Assembly (NCBI GenBank): GCA_027080315.1
Contig: JALWSI010000080.1
Coordinates: forward strand, 1-7,290
Length of the DNA stretch: 7,290 nucleotides
From: a bacterium
GTDB lineage: Bacteria; Thermosulfidibacterota; Thermosulfidibacteria; Thermosulfidibacterales; JALWSI01
Reading direction: 5' to 3'
Of this stretch, positions 6,876-7,290 are shown in pieces; position 1 is the stretch's first letter; every line of letters begins with the position of its first letter. A program made the position numbers and the translations under genes. The notes below the pieces were generated by a model. It saw only the letters and a list, made by a program, of their open reading frames with translations. It ran no database searches and had not been told where the DNA came from.

Positions 6876-7290
6876 GAATATACGGAGAGACCAAGAGGCT
6901 CACTCCCCAGCAGCGAAAAGAGCTTGAGCGCCTCTACCGTCGCAGGGTCTCGCCAAAGGTTCTCGTTACTCCAGAACTCGGCCGGGAACTCTCCCAGCTA
7001 TCTCGTAAGCTGAACCGTCAGTTAGCGGTTCTCGTTGACCGAAAGGGAAGGGTGACCCATGTGATACTGGGGGACCATGACTCCATTCTCATTCCTGACC
7101 TCACTGCCTGGCGCATAGGATGGGGAAGCCTGCGAGGGCTTCGCTGTGTACACACCCACCTCTCCGGTGAGGAGATCAGCGAGGAGGACCTTACCGACAT
7201 GGTGCTTTTGAGGCTTGACGCCATGGTGGTGATCCAGGTTGGTGAAGATGGATTCCCAAACGAGGTGGCCTTTGCCCACATCGTCCCCCA
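6872..7290 (+). CDS. hflX: GTPase HflX, N-terminal part (cut by window edge)
   Basis: HflX is a ribosome-associated GTPase that splits stalled or heat-damaged ribosomes. Only the first 139 codons are present. They read MRIYGETKRLTPQQRKELER, then LYRRRVSPKVLVTPELGRELSQLSRKLNRQLAVLVDRKGRVTHVILGD, which is the typical HflX N-terminal (substrate- or ribosome-contacting) domain, and continue with VHTHLSGEEISEEDLTDMVLLRLDAMVVIQV. The glycine-rich linker and the G domain would lie beyond the right edge. The GTG start shares bases with the xseA stop (GTGA at 6872-6875), a classic coupled junction. Only a weak GGTGAAGG at 6864-6871 is present as ribosome-binding site, directly adjacent to the start, so translation probably depends on termination of xseA. 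No frameshift is seen in the visible part. Confidence 0.88.
   Translation, partial: MRIYGETKRLTPQQRKELERLYRRRVSPKVLVTPELGRELSQLSRKLNRQLAVLVDRKGRVTHVILGDHDSILIPDLTAWRIGWGSLRGLRCVHTHLSGEEISEEDLTDMVLLRLDAMVVIQVGEDGFPNEVAFAHIVP

Noticed and set aside
7018-7281. Two minus-strand frames of 85-87 codons at the right edge
   Set aside because: They are antisense to the clear HflX N-terminal domain on the plus strand.

Overview
The window is a tightly packed, single-strand (+) block of bacterial housekeeping genes. The layout is: a structured RNA that I read as 6S RNA (about 1-188), a short pyrimidine-rich leader, rarA (354-1610), a 5-formyltetrahydrofolate cyclo-ligase gene (1603-2172), rny for RNase Y (2196-3767), a ymdB-type metallophosphoesterase gene (3778-4575), folD (4556-5410), xseA (5484-6875), and the 5' part of hflX (6872 to the right edge). 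Four of the six gene junctions overlap or are separated by about 10 bases, so most of this is probably one transcription unit. The only real gaps are 189-353 before rarA and 5411-5483 before xseA.

The organism is most likely an anaerobic, possibly thermophilic bacterium outside the Proteobacteria. RNase Y with YmdB points to a Firmicutes-, Thermotogae- or Synergistota-like lineage. The purine-rich coding strand, with many GAG, AAG, AGG and AGA codons, is common in thermophiles. The order rny-ymdB-folD-xseA with hflX next suggests Synergistota to me, but this is a guess from memory of gene order and not a measurement.

Functionally, the genes cover stalled-fork repair (RarA), exonuclease VII (XseA), one-carbon folate metabolism (cyclo-ligase and FolD), RNA decay (RNase Y and its frequent neighbour YmdB), ribosome rescue (HflX) and global control of RNA polymerase (6S RNA). 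6S RNA is the ancestral neighbour of the cyclo-ligase gene (ssrS-ygfA) in gammaproteobacteria. Here rarA lies between the two.

I found no mobile element, CRISPR array, phage gene or obviously new multi-gene system. The parts most worth a second look are the unannotated 6S RNA, the rarA leader (a terminator-like hairpin plus two pyrimidine tracts able to pair with the rarA ribosome-binding site), a replaced conserved motif in XseA, and the absence of xseB next to xseA.
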